Positions 33,000 to 44,599 of a DNA stretch of 64,000 nucleotides are shown here, in pieces. Within the stretch, counting starts at the first letter, position 1. Every line of letters begins with the position of its first letter. The translations under genes and the position numbers were made by a program. The stretch is taken from positions 62,001-126,000 of the forward strand of contig MU130241.1 of NCBI GenBank assembly GCA_015039465.1, given 5' to 3'. The stretch is from Phlegmacium glaucopus. Its lineage: Eukaryota > Basidiomycota > Agaricomycetes > Agaricales > Cortinariaceae. The notes under the pieces were generated by a model. It saw only the letters and a list, made by a program, of their open reading frames with translations. It ran no database searches and was not told the origin of the DNA.

Positions 33000-33460
33000 G
33001 TTACTGATGATGAGCCATGTAGTATATGAGTATTTCGCGTTCTTGTATACATAGTATACCATCAGTAGCGTGCCTTCTCCGGATTCCCTCACTGCCCTCT
33101 ATTCTTCTCCCTCGCTTGCGTATCACTTTAGAATATTCTTCCACTTTTCTTGTCATGTGCTACTGCCCGTTGTAATATCTCCTTGTCCGCGTATTCCCAA
33201 AATATACTATGGTTTATCTACTTGAATTTTCTTTCGTCAAACATCACCACAACTGCTGCAATTAATTTACACCTGCGCAAGGCGACCCGTGTCTTGATTG
33301 AGTCCAATGGTACGAAGGGCGGCTGAAGAACGGAAACAGCAATGAGAGGGCTCGGCGGTTTCACAGTTCCAATGTGAAAAGTAGATAGTAATAATTATAG
33401 TAGACAGTGTACAAAGTAAAGTAGAATCGTAGCTAAGTTACAACAATATGTATGCGAACC
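33000..33460 (+). repeat. EF3 3'-end relic T3 (inverted)
   Basis: Reverse-complement match to the EF3 stop region and 3' flank: gatgttactgatgatgagcc (the EF3 C-terminal codons), atcagta, ggattccctcactgccctctattctt and gcgtatcacttta. Confidence 0.65.
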
Positions 33461-33536
33461 AATGGCAAGTAAAATACGCCTTATTAGCCTCGAGAATCAG
33501 TTAGTACATCTAGTCAATATTCGGATAATCAATATG

Positions 33537-33577
33537 ATTATCATCGACGGCAACGGCGTTCAACTTTGAACCTCCCT
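33537..33577. mobile_element. Terminus of the AGGGAGGTTCAAAG element
   Basis: The text catcgacggcaacggcgttc followed by aactttgaacctccct is the complement of the left end of the element at 56624. It sits at the corresponding position of the unit (next to aatgagaaggctcgg, the complement of the ccctctcatt flank). Only one end remains. Confidence 0.6.
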
Positions 33578-34174
33578 AATGAGAAGGCTCGGTGGTTTCA
33601 TAGTCCCGATGTTAAAGGTAGATAGTGCATGCTATATATATAGTAGACAGTGTACAAAGGAAAGTAGAATCGTAGCTAAGTTACAACAATATGTATGCAA
33701 ACCAAATGAAATACACCTTATAAGCCCTCGAGAATCAGTTAGTTACGAGTCCTATTTATAGGACTCGTTCTTTTATGGAGTGGTCTCCACCAGGATTTTG
33801 TTGACGCTTAATGCGCCGGCAAACGCCGTGTTCTATTTTAGTAATGCCGCGGTCATAAGCATTTCTTCCCCTTCCTTCCCTCATCTTCCTCGTAACTTCA
33901 ACAACTATTGACGCTACCACCACCGCTGCCTGACCTGGTCAAAAAAGTTACAATTTATCAAGAATATGATAGGAACCCTTAGTGTGGGTCCTCATTTTCG
34001 TCAAAATGAGCTTATTGTTTACCCTCAGTGCATGCTACCGTTGTTACATTCCGCAATCTCATTGAACCGAGCATGGCGAGGGACTCGTAAATGCCATGCA
34101 ACGCAATGGCACTCAGGCTATGTACATGTAGTCAATATTCGGATAATCACCCCTTACCTTTAAAGAGAGGTTGT

Positions 34175-34690
34175 CTACATCCCTGATACTGCAGCTTGAA
34201 AGCTTCATGATGAGGAAACCCAGACAAGCGACAGCCACCAAGCTGACCCCCGAGAACATAACGAAGAATGTCCCGCGAGTGCGAAAAGAGTCCGTTAGAG
34301 GACCTAAACGATGAAGGGATATTCAAGATGCTTGGTGATGGTGAAAGCCTGGGCTTACCATTGAAGGCTGCATGGGACTCCGAATGTGTGATTGGTCAAT
34401 TCAGAGTCCATAATCTTAGGATGGCGATCTAAATAGCATGACATGGCCGACCGAGTAACAGAAAGTGAGAGAGGAAAAGACGAACAAGTAACTCGTCGAA
34501 CATTACTGTTAGCACAGTTTTCCATCATAACACTGTGAGAGCTGCGTGCATCTACATACACCGTACCACAATTGTGGAAGTGGTATATTTTGTGTGTCTC
34601 ACGACCGTCTTCATTGATGTCGTAGTTCGACTGGAGGGAATTGCCCGTTGTTTGTCCATTTCTATGACACCTGCCTAGATGTCATACTTG
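34175..34690 (-). pseudogene. Family A member A7 (beta type), inverted, broken
   Basis: The minus strand keeps the acidic stretch (NYDINEDGRETHK), the motif (YHFHNCGTVYVDARSSHS, then MENCANSNV) and both introns. The start codon and leader are missing: sequence left of about 34660 is unrelated. Exon 2 has lost codons relative to A6, which breaks the frame. Exon 3, with the GVSLVAVACL-type hydrophobic segment, ends near 34175. Confidence 0.6.
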
Positions 34691-35015
34691 ATGTCACATT
34701 CTGAATTACGTCAAGTTATAATTTTGGGAAGCGCTAGAAAAATAAAATCGTGATTGACATTATATTTAGGAAACTGCTGTAAAGTGGGAGACAGATTTAC
34801 AAGATTCCCCCTCCTTGAAATAATATTCAAAAATTTATGCTACGCCGGGTCACGTTGTCGACGTACTATCCATATGGGGCATTGACCTGGAATAGTAGAA
34901 AAAGTTTCTCTCTACTTTGGCTTACAGTTACGCACAGCTACTAGTAGACCGGTGCCTTCCTAAGAGGACAGCCTCCAATTTTTGCCTAAGTAACGTCTTA
35001 AAACTTGGTCTTCGA

Positions 35016-35023
35016 TATAAATA
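35016..35023 (+). promoter_or_regulatory. TATA box of A8
   Basis: TATAAATA, 75 nt upstream of the A8 start codon. Confidence 0.6.
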
Positions 35024-35090
35024 CGCCAACCCATGCCTTCAAACATTCAATCCCTCCTCCCCAGATACACCATATCAGACATACGCTGGT

Positions 35091-35631
35091 ATGGATGTGG
35101 TCGAGAGAAACACTATCGTCAACCAGGCCAATTCCCCTCAGTCGAACTACGACATCAATGAAGACGGTCGTGAGACACACAAAATATACCACTTTCATAA
35201 TTGTCGTACGGTGTATGTGGATGCGCACAACTCTCACCGTCTTACGATGGAAAACTGTGCTAACGGTAACGTTCGACGAGTTACTTATTCGTCTTTTCCT
35301 CTCTCTCACTTTTTGTTCCGCATGCTACTAAGTCGGCCATGTCATATTATTCAGATCACCGTCCTAAGATTACGGACTCTGAGTTGACCGGCGATGAGAT
35401 CATACATTCGGAGCCCCATGCAGCCTTCGATGGTAAGTCCAGGCTTTCACCATCTTACACCACTGGCAAGCATCTTGAATGTCCCTTTGTCCTTTACTAG
35501 GTCCTCTAACGGACTCTCTTCGCACTCGCGGGACATTCTCCGTTGTGATATTCTCGGGGGTCAGCTTGGTGGCTGTCGCTTGTCTGGCGTTCTTCATCAT
35601 GAAGCTTTCAAATTGCGGTATTAGGATGTAA
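35091..35631 (+). pseudogene. Family A member A8 (beta type), first donor site lost
   Basis: Homologous exons 35091-35286, 35355-35432 and 35501-35631 are all open and in phase. The donor of intron 1, GTTCGT in other copies, is ATTCGT at 35287 (G to A at the first intron base). Without it the spliced protein would have the motif YHFHNCRTVYVDAHNSHR, LTMENCANGN, exon 2 HRPKITDSELTGD and the tail FSGVSLVAVACLAFFIM. Read-through instead gives a 99-codon product from the start, keeping the motif but losing the anchor. The leader is shorter than in A9 (a deletion after MDVVERNTIVNQ). Confidence 0.6.
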
Positions 35632-35869
35632 GATGACCTCTCTTCAAAGGTAAGGGGTGATTATCTGAATATTGACTACATGTACTAATTCTCGAGGGCT
35701 AATAAGGTGTCTTTCGTTTGGTTTGCATACATATTGTTACTTAGCTATGATTCTACTTTCCCTTGTACACTGTCTACTATCACTATTTTTTTTCCACATC
35801 GGAACTATGAACCCGCCAAACCCTCTCATCGCTGCTTCCGTTTTTCAGCTGCTCTCTCTTGCATCATTC

Positions 35870-36190
35870 AATTCAACCAAGACACGGGTCGCCTTGCGCA
35901 GGTGTAAATTAATTGCAGCAGTTGTGGTGTTTGACAAAAGAAAATTCAAGTACATTGGCCATAGTATATTATAGAATTACGCGGACGAGGGGGACATTAC
36001 AACAGGCAGTGGCACATGACAAGAAAACTTAGAAAAGTGGAAGAATATTCTAAAGTGATACGCAAGCGAGGGAGAAGAATAGAGGGTAGTGAGGAAATCC
36101 GGAGAGGGAATGGTACTGATGGCATACTTTGTGCACAAGAAGGGGAAATACTCATATACATAGCTCATCATCAGTAACATCTTCACACGT
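35870..36190 (-). repeat. EF3 3'-end relic T4
   Basis: Matches 57700-58010 of the intact EF3 locus: cggacgagggggacattacaacaggcagtggcac, agtgatacgcaagcgaggga and ctcatcatcagtaacatcttcaca. It keeps the EF3 C-terminal codons, then breaks at cacgtgg, where the unit-specific sequence begins. Confidence 0.7.
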
Positions 36191-36514
36191 GGCGTGGAAG
36201 GTGGCAAATTTGTAACGCTGAAAGACTGATCTCGGTGCGATGGTCAGCCCAAACGGCTCGATGCAATCTTCCTATCTAGGCACAGCTATTACGAGAAATT
36301 CAAATACAAACAATAAATGAAATATTGCAACAAGAGGAAGAGGGTGGGTGAGTAACGAAAGGTCACGGTACGACCCGGCCAACACGCCGGTGCTCTGGAA
36401 GAAATATTGAATGAGGAAATACACAGAAAGAAAGGATTGCACGGTATGAACTCACCTGGGAGTGACAATGAGTAGAAAGGAGTAAAGACGAACCTGTGGG
36501 CCCCCATCTTGTAC

Positions 36515-36655
36515 CCCTCTCCCCGCACTCTCGGGATACATGTATCGCCCTCCGTTAACTATGTCCTGTTGTTCTCGTGGGGTACCATTGCGGATGGCTC
36601 TTGCCTGGCATTCTTCGTGAATTTGATTAGGCTTTGCGATGATGGGGAAAGGTAA
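36515..36655 (+). pseudogene. Family A alpha-type exon 3 relic
   Basis: Exon 3 only, with the acceptor-side text replaced. The frame reads through VLLFSWGTIADGSCLAFF-like codons with indels to a TAA at 36653-36655. It sits between T4 and EF3 relic R8. Confidence 0.55.
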
Positions 36656-36969
36656 GCAGCCTCTTAGTTACGGGTGCATATCCGAATATTAACTACACGC
36701 TGATTCTCGAGGCTAACATTAGTATAATCGCATTATTAAATTAAATTCGAGCCCACTATCATCCCTATTCTGGCTTTCGCCCATGTCATCGCCGGCGTCT
36801 TTTCTGTCCTAATCCCTTTGTTGGCGGCCTGTCGGTCTTGACGCTCGACAACTTTAAGTGTCAGATATCGTAGCCGATGAACTGCTACTTGTTCATTGAT
36901 CTCCAGAAGATGGCGAAGACAAATATCAGCTAGCTGATTAGAACAGAGAACGGGCCGACCATGCTAACC

Positions 36970-37590
36970 ATGGTATTGGAGGAGACTGAACAGGGGTTTT
37001 AGACGGCAACTCCGGGGAAGGGCTATATGGCAAGCACGAAGGATAAACTACCCTCACTTTAGAAATTTTGGGCACGAAGAAAGTGAACAGGAGAAGGCCA
37101 TTGGGCTCATCATTAACATCATTACCCCTTGTTGATACGAGGACCGAATTCTCGACCAGCCTTGATGGGGATCTTGGCGGTTGTAGGTGACGACGAATAC
37201 CACCTAATACCACCTTCGAAAGCCCTGAGAGCTTTGATGAGTGAGATGAGCAATTAAAAATCAAGAGAATCTAGAAGAAAGACGAGTGAGTAAAGGTTGA
37301 ATATTGTTTCTGATGAGTGTGAAAGATACAGCTAGTGTGATATACCTTGGAATTAAAGGATATAAGCAGACCTTGAAACCATGCTTGATGAGATCGCCAC
37401 GAGACATTGACAACCAGGGGGTTCACCAATTTCTTGAACTTTGGTCAAAATCTCGTCTTCTAGCCATCATTGACAGCGTTCATCTTCTGGGTCAGAGAGT
37501 TGTTAGCCTGTAAGGAATTTGACAAAGGTCAACCTTCCTGAACCGTTAGGTCCAAGGAGTACGACAGGAGAAGAGCGAGACTTGGGGTTT
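36970..37590 (-). pseudogene. EF3 relic R8
   Basis: The minus strand matches EF3 C-terminal codons (near 37110), the segment SHSSKLSGLSKVVLGGIRRH (a frameshifted H-loop region), and, after a deletion of the signature region, the linker with its intron (37300-37420) and the ABC2 P-loop (near 37540). Broken. Confidence 0.7.
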
Positions 37591-37629
37591 GCCAAACGTT
37601 CTTGTATGAAATCAAAAATGAGGCCGAAA

Positions 37630-38235
37630 TTAAGGGGACCACCGTGATCCGAAGGTCATTCTCAAAAGTCCATGTGGCTGCGTGAATTGGCGGTGAAGGT
37701 TGTTTAGAGATACCAACCGTCTTAGATCGCAGACATGATTTCTACTCTCGACTTTGCGTTTTAGGGCTTCAAATTGCCACATTTGACTTTGCTTGCGACG
37801 GGCGCGCGCCGCTTCCTCCACTTTTTCCACTTGTTACATTTGTTCCCATCGTCGTTTTTCTCGATCATCAAAGGAGGGCAAAAGGATTTCGAGAATTAGG
37901 GTGACAGTGTAACTCTGGGCAAGACGTTTTGATATTTTTATCTTTAACCACGGGATGTTCATGGGCTGCAATGGTGGCAAGTTCCTGACGCATATCTTCC
38001 AGAAGAACAAAGCATACGTCACGTGAAAAATAATAAAAGCCGTGTCATTTTTAGTTCGGCATTCTGTTATACCCTTAACTTTTTCGTTTTGTAAAAGACG
38101 AGCTGAATTATGTTGGGGCTGTTTGGGCGGCCGGGCGCTTGTCACAGTTTTGAGAGTAGAACGCGAGGCAAGACACCGAGTTTGGCGCAGCGAGAGATTT
38201 ATCATTAACGTAGGATGGGGTAGGTCCATCGGCAA
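37630..38235 (-). pseudogene. Unidentified coding relic with a stop between two segments
   Basis: In one minus-strand frame, FDDREKRRWEQM is followed by TAA and then QVEKVEEAARARRKQSQMWQ and FEALKRKVES. The strongly helical charged pattern and the same frame on both sides of the stop suggest a decayed coding exon. I do not recognise the family. It lies in a 2.7-kb stretch (37.6-40.3 kb) that is absent from the other array units. Confidence 0.3.
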
Positions 38236-38969
38236 TGATATGTGTAACCGACGATGAGTAAAATAAATCGATGTTTCTTGAGTGCTATCAGTAACTTAGA
38301 CTGAGGAAGTATGATTGTTAGCATACCACGCCGAGGTGATGAAGTCTTGGTTTGAAAGACTGGACAAGACTGGGATCTATGTTGTCAACGTCGAGCTAGA
38401 ATGTCCAAAGAGGAAAGGAGCGAGAGTATTTTCTTCTGAATTCTTCCTCTTTCTGCTCGCGCTCAGCGGTTCTTTGCTCCTTTGTAAGACCGCGGGTAGT
38501 TGGGATGGTAGACTTGACTGTGGCGCTCCGAATATGCTTGTGAGCGGTCTGAGGCTCGAGGTGGTCTGGAGAGCGTGGATGCTTTGAAGTCGAGGAAATC
38601 ATGAACTGCTTTGCGGGTGAAGGATTTGAATGACCTTGTGGTACTCAAGTCCAGTCAACCTTCAATCGTGACGCCTATACACTGATCCTCTATCCCACTC
38701 ATCTGATCCTTCACCAGAAGCAACAACAACAAGGAAGTAGGATCATATTTGTCTTTTGATGGATTCCAGTTTGTCGTAATGAACGCCAAAAAAAGGATTT
38801 CTTAAAGTCAAGTTCATGAAGGGGACCCCTGCATGGAAAAACAGTGAAAGTTAGGTTAACTTCACTCATTCAAGTCACCCATTCTTACCTCATTAAGATA
38901 TGACTCTGAATCTGTGGTTAACCGATCGAGAATGAGAGTAGAGTAGAAGATCTGTGTTTGAACCTTCAG

Positions 38970-39522
38970 GCCATAACATTATTGGAGCGCATTAAAGTCT
39001 TTAAGCACTCTTTTAATCCACGACATAAGGGGCGACAAAATTTCATGAGTTGGACTATATGTGTCAATGCCTGTCTTCGAAATGCGAAGCGACAAAGTCA
39101 GCACAAAAAGGGTTTGAAACTATGGTCGAATGATGAGAACAAACCTGATAATAAACCATTTGTTCCATGCTGTCGTCTTTCTTCAGCAAAGAAACCAATG
39201 TAACAACATCCGAGTTATCGGCATCGAACTGGCCCGCCGTTCCATCGAAACATAGAACTGAAGTCCGATTTGAATGTTCTGGAGGAATGATAGGTGAATA
39301 ATGACCCAGACGTGGATTGACAGTTGGGTTCGTAGTAGTGGTATTGGGAAACTCAGGAAATTGAGATTTTGTAGGGCTCACATCCGAATCCTGTATGTGC
39401 TCGCTATCTAAGCAGAACGTGGTGGCTTCCAGCCTGCAGCGGAGAGGGATATATCTTCTGCGGCGAAATTGGCACCGTGTCAAAAGGATCGACAATGGGA
39501 GTACCGTATATTGAGCCTCCAA
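38970..39522 (-). pseudogene. DUF2235 (alpha/beta-hydrolase-like) relic, N-terminal part
   Basis: The minus strand encodes a Ser/Thr-rich leader and then RTSVLCFDGTAGQFDADNSD, VVTLVSLLKKDD and QMVYYQ. After a probable intron (GTTTGT to CGAAG) it reads TGIDTYSPTHEILSPLMSWI before a stop near 38975. This is the start of the DUF2235 domain (LCFDGT, QMVYYQ.GIGTY), found in bacterial type VI lipase effectors and in many fungal proteins. The GFSRGA nucleophile motif and the rest are absent, so it is truncated. Confidence 0.65.
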
Positions 39523-39621
39523 AGATTGGTCTGGGTATCGGGTGAACCAGCGTTTGGGTACATTTTGTCATCGAGGGTATCATTCAGCTATCGAAAACGA
39601 AGGTGATGAATTTGTTTTTTT

Positions 39622-39964
39622 TCAAAGTCGTTCTAGGAGAATGTTTACGTGTTCTGGATGGATTACTGAAAGGGCTGGATTATATGCATAATGACTAGCG
39701 ATGCGAGAAACCTTAGAAATAGTCTCAGGCCGAGGATAGAAAGATACGTACCCAAAGTCTAATTGGGGAGCTGAATCAATTACACGAGTGCCACCAGGCG
39801 ATCGAACGGAGGTTTGGTTTTTCAAGATCAGACGACGAGTTATCTTCTGAAGGTCTCTTGGGCCAGCTTCTTGAAGTCTGTTCGAAATCACTACCTGAAA
39901 AGGATAGGAAAGTATCAAGTACGAACCTGAGAAGCGCCGAATGGAACCCAGTCATTTGCTCCAA
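39622..39964 (-). other. Open frame, unrecognised
   Basis: A 98-codon minus-strand frame (39918-39622) includes the readable piece PQLDFGYVSFYPRPETISKV. An upstream overlapping frame runs to 39964. They could be further exons or relics belonging with the DUF2235 piece. No domain is recognised. Confidence 0.25.
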
Positions 39965-40365
39965 GGGCGTACGTATAGTTGTGAAATTGACCGCAGCTTC
40001 GGCGTTGAGAAAAGAGAAAAAAAAAGGCGAAGGCTACGCCGATGAAGGCGGAAAGAGAAGGCGACTGACTGGGACTGTTTGACCGTATCAGCCCTCAAAT
40101 TTTGGCCTATAAATAGGACTCGTAATGGCCTCCGCCCGGAGAAACTACTTCTGAATCCTGACTGATTGTGCTTTGGAGTCTCAGCGCTCAGCGGCTGTGT
40201 TCTTATTGGTGGGCCGCCCATCAAAGAAACGCAGTACTATGTAAGACATTTGCTTACATCACTCCTATTCCGTAATTAAGCCTGAGATCGACGCGTCAAC
40301 CAGTTTATTTGTGCCTGAATATTTAAATGTCATGTCGCTGTACTACACCTCCTGCCAGGACTTGA

Positions 40366-40373
40366 TATAAATA
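40366..40373 (+). promoter_or_regulatory. TATA box of A9
   Basis: TATAAATA, 80 nt upstream of the A9 start codon. Confidence 0.65.
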
Positions 40374-40445
40374 CTCCCTCATAATCCATGCCTCCAAACA
40401 TTCAATCCATCTTCTCCAGATATACCATATCAGACGTATGCTGGT

Positions 40446-41040
40446 ATGGATATAGTCGACAGAAACACTCTGGCAGTAAATTCAACTATCGTCAACCAGT
40501 CACCTGCCACTGGCAGTGCCACAGATCCCAGATTGGATAAGACGGCAAATTCCCCTCAGTCGAACTACGACGTCGATGAAGACGGTCGTGAAATACACAA
40601 AATATACCACTTCCATAATTGTGGTACAGTGTATGTGGATGCACGTAGCTCTCACCGTGTTACGATGGAAAACTGTGCTAACAGTAACGTTCGACGAGTT
40701 ACTTGTTCGTCTTTTCCTCTCTCTCACTTTGTGTTCCGCATGTTACTAAGTCGGCCATGTCATGTTACTTAGATCACCGTCCTAAGATTATGGACTCTGA
40801 GTTGACTGGCGATGAAATCATACATCCAGAGCCCCATGCAGCCTTCGTTGGTAAGTATAGGCTTTCACCGTCTTACACCAAGCATCTTTAATATCCCTTC
40901 ATTGTTTAGGTCCTCTAACGGACTCTCTTCGCACTCGCGGGACATTCTCCGTTGTAATACTCTCGGGAGTCAGCTTGGTGGCTGTCGCCTGTCTGGCGTT
41001 CTTCATCATGAAGCTTTCAAGCTGTGGTATTAGGATGTAG
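40446..41040 (+). CDS. Family A member A9 (beta type), intact, 155 aa
   Basis: Exons 40446-40704, 40773-40850 and 40910-41040 (468 nt, open). Introns are phase 1, with donors GTTCGT and GTAAGT and acceptors ttacttag and tgtttag. The leader MDIVDRNTLAVNSTIVNQ carries an extra repeat-like piece (SPATGSATDPRLDK). The acidic stretch is YDVDEDGREIHK and the motif YHFHNCGTVYVDARSSHR, then VTMENCANSNV. Exon 2 is HRPKIMDSELTGD. The C-terminal segment VILSGVSLVAVACLAFFIM and KLSSCGIRM suggests a tail anchor with a short basic end. This is a good type member for searches. Confidence 0.7.
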
Positions 41041-41289
41041 ACGACCTCTCTTTAAAGGTAAGGGGAGTGCCGGTGATTATCCGAATACTACATGTACTAA
41101 CTGATTCTCGAGGGCTTATAAGGTGTATTTCATTTGGTTTGCATACATATTGTTGTAACTTAGCTACGATTCTACTTTCCTTTGTACACTGTCTACCATA
41201 TATATAGCATGCATTATCACTATCTACTTTTTTACATCGGAAGTATGAAACCGGCCAGCCCTCTCATTGCCGTTTCCGCTCTTCAGGTG

Positions 41290-41540
41290 CTCTTCCTCGC
41301 ACCATTCAACTCAACCAAGACACGGGTCGCCTTGCGCAGGTGTAAATTACTTGCGGCGGTTGGGGTAAATAAAATCCAAGTAGATTGGCCATAGAATTAC
41401 GCGGAGGAGTGAGATATTGCGACAAGCAGTAGCACATGACAAGAAAAGTGGAAGAATAGTTTAAAGTGATACGCAAGCGAGAATAGAGGGCAGTGAAGGA
41501 ATGCGGAGAAGGAACGGAACTGATGGTATACTATGTGTAC
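41290..41540 (-). repeat. EF3 3'-end relic T5
   Basis: Matches the EF3 3' flank (accattcaactcaaccaag, acacgggtcgccttgcgc, gaaaagtggaagaatag, gatacgcaagcgag). It breaks off near 41560, before the EF3 C-terminal codons. Confidence 0.65.
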
Positions 41541-41689
41541 GAGAGCGGGAAATACTCATAAACGAAAAACGACTGCGCCAACACGCCAGTGATCTAGGAG
41601 GAACAGTGATGAGAAAACAAACAGAAAGAAAGGATTGCACAGTAGGAACTCACCTGAGAGTGGAAAGAGTGAATATGAACCCGTGGGCC

Positions 41690-41826
41690 CCCATCCTCTC
41701 CTCGCACTTTCGGGATACATATATTGCCCTCCGTTAACGACGTGGGGGGCTACCATTGCGGTTGGTCCTTGCCTAGCGCCCTTCTTCGTGAATTTTTCTA
41801 GGATTTGCGATGCTGGGGAAAGGTAG
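41690..41826 (+). pseudogene. Family A alpha-type exon 3 relic
   Basis: Exon 3 only: cgcactttcgggatacatat leads into a frame ending FFVNFSRICDAGER and TAG 41824-41826. Small deletions lie in the hydrophobic segment. Confidence 0.55.
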
Positions 41827-42159
41827 GCGGCCTCTTAGCTACGGGTGAATATCCGGATAATAAACTACCTGCTGAGTCTCGAAGCTAACATTAATATAAA
41901 CGCGTTATTAAATGAAATTCAAGCCCATTATCATCCCTGTTCTGGCTTTGGCCCATGTCATCGCCAGCGTCTTTTCTGTCCTAATTCCCTTTGTTGGCGG
42001 CCTGTCGGTCAGGACGCTCGACAACTTTAAATGTCAGATATCGTAGCCGATGAAATGCTACTTGTTCATTAATCTCCAGATGTTGGCGAAGATAAATACC
42101 GACTAGCAGAGAGAACGGGCCAACCATGCCAACCATGGTAGTGGAAAGGACGAACAGTG

Positions 42160-43000
42160 GTTTTAGATGGCGACTCCGGGGAAGAGCGAAAGGGTAAGAA
42201 CGAAGGATAAACTAGCATCACCTAAGAAATTTTGGGCACGGAGAAAGTGAACAGGAGACCTCATAATTAAAATTATTACCCTTGTCGATACGAGGACCGG
42301 ATTCTCGACCAGCCTTGATGGAGACCTTCGCGGTCGTGGGTGACGACGAATACCACCTTCAGGAACCCTGAGAGCTTCGATGAGCACGGTGAGCGATTCA
42401 CAATCGAGATAGTCTAGAAGAAAGATGAGTGAAATATAATACTGAAAGAGCGAAAATCTCACTGGTTAGGCTCGTCGAGACAGATGACGTGAGGACGACA
42501 GCATGTCACAGCACCAAGAATGATCTTGACTTTTGACCCACCCAAGACCTCTCATATCATAGTGCGGGACAAACCCAGGCTCGAGACCCAAGTGGTCCTC
42601 GATTTCACGTCGAAAAAAGTAGATAAAAAAAAACAAAGATGCTGAGAGCCTGAGCCTCATCAGTATTGTTTCTGATGATCGTAAAAGATAAGGCGAGTGT
42701 GATATACCTAGGATATAAACAGACCTTGAAGCCATCCTTGAGGAGATCGCCACGAAACATCGACGACCAGACATTTTCAGGGGGTTCATACCCATACAAT
42801 TGCTTGAACTTCTTCAGTGAAAATCTCGTCTTCCAGACATCATTGACGATCCAAGAACCATCGTTCATCTTGTGGGCCTGAGAGTTGTCGGTCTTCTTGG
42901 CACCGATAAGGAGTTTGACAAGAGTCCAAGGACGACGACAGGAGAAGAGAGCGAGCCTTGGAGGGTATTGTGTAGGGTTTGCCAAACTTTCATGGTGATG
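42160..43000 (-). pseudogene. EF3 relic R9
   Basis: The minus strand covers EF3 from the ABC2 P-loop (near 42930), the linker (KKFKQLYGYEPPENVW), the intron near 42670-42720, the signature region (near 42540), the LDEP intron (42430-42460) and LDCESLTVLIEALRV to the C-terminus. Frameshifts throughout. One of the clearest relics for showing that intron sequence was duplicated too. Confidence 0.8.
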
Positions 43001-43388
43001 AAACAGGGAACCGTGACAGACGGTCACAGACCTACTGGCGGTTCGTAACAGTCGTAACCTCATCTCCCTTGACTGGATTCGTGTCTGACCGTTACTCGGA
43101 CTATCCTACAATGAGACTTTAGAACGGGAAGAGATCGACAGGCTCTTCATCTGACTGGTTTGAAGCAGTCTTTCGACGCTTATAGGTATACGCTATCTGA
43201 GTTCCTCATTAACTATGATCGAGCAGGAAGACATTCAATGATGAGCCACATCTACGCTAATTTCAGATTCCTGGATCCAGCAGCAGCAACCTCGCAACAT
43301 CTTATATATTCTTATATTAACCTTTTCATGGCTTTCAATCATTCAATCCATCATCTGCGTCGTATTCTACGTCATCGCTGATATAAAT

Positions 43389-44390
43389 ATGGTCAACTCA
43401 AACACTTCACTGAAAGCAAATGTCGTCGAGGAGGTACCTGCGGACCGGACTATGGATTCTCTGACCTACAAGAAATGGACCGTTGCGGGGATAATCGTCA
43501 AGCTCAGAAGATATACGATATCTAAAACTATTATATGAACTTATTCAATAATCGCAACTTCCACATGCGAAACTGTGGTAACCATAACTGTTGGGTCTCT
43601 CTGCTTTTTCCCATCAATTACATTCTCACCAAGTGATCAGATCGACGTACTACGGTTATTGACCATGCGAGTAACGATGTCGATGAACTCACATACCCAC
43701 AATCTGATGAAGCATTCAGTGGTAAGTAGTGACCTACACCATCTCTCTTATAAAATGCTAATGTCCTCTTCCATAACGTCCACACCTTCGACGGGGCCTG
43801 ACTCGCACCCTATTCTGACGAACCCTTTGCTTCAAACACAAATATATCATAATCCAAATATTTTAGTTTCCCCTCTACAATCCGTCACTATTGCCGTCCA
43901 GAATGAAGTTCCCAAAGAAATTGCTGATGTGCCTCTGTCAACGAACTACCAACCTCACCTTGACCCAGCTAAATCTCCTCAACCCGTCCCACTATCAGAC
44001 TCCAGCAACTATAATGCGGAACATCTAGAATATGTTGACTCTTCCTTGGCTCCTATCTCAAGCATCCAATCGCCAGGCAATACCTTAGCAGACGTCCTTG
44101 CTCCACGTGCTTATGATCCACCCGTCCCATCGGACGCGTCCATCCCAAAGTACCAAACGTTGCATGGGTGATCCTCCGATGCGTTCGCTTTTCTTCGGCA
44201 TGAGTGGCAACTCTGAGCAACCGTCACCTCCCTCACCAAATTCTAGTCTTGTGGTTCCTAGCACTTCCACAGATCACATATATCGATCCCCGTGCACTAC
44301 GCCATATATCAGTTACGTATATTACCTGGCTCTAAAACATTCATTCGTAGACAAGCGGAGTCTCGGAATACATTAAATAAAGTATTTCCC
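43389..44390 (+). pseudogene. Family B member B3, inverted copy, broken
   Basis: Plus strand, so opposite to B1 and B2. The start MVNSNTSLKANVVEEVPADR is followed by frameshifts. The motif region survives as nucleotides (about 43500-43590, with MRNCGN-equivalent codons). Donor 2 is GTAAGT (43720). The acceptor of intron 2 reads ccataac instead of the ttaag of B1, so it is lost. Exon 3 is open from about 43800 to 44171 and then frameshifted. The hydrophobic tail is damaged. Pseudogene. Confidence 0.55.
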
Positions 44391-44599
44391 TTATACTACC
44401 AGCGTTGGATATCAATGCCCCATACTACTATCCACCAGCTAGCAAAACTAGAGCACCTTGCAGCGTGAATTTTCCTGTATTCTTGAATGGAAAGCATAGA
44501 AGTAGTTGTCACTGAGACGAAACGAACTCAACTTCCCCAGTACTCGAATGACATGATCGCTCAACTATCAAAATAATAAGATCTGGTTTATGTGACCTT

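Noticed and set aside
42160..43000. EF3 relics as retrocopies
   Set aside because: Intron-derived sequence is still present at the intron positions of the intact gene, and there are no poly(A) tails or retro-type target duplications.
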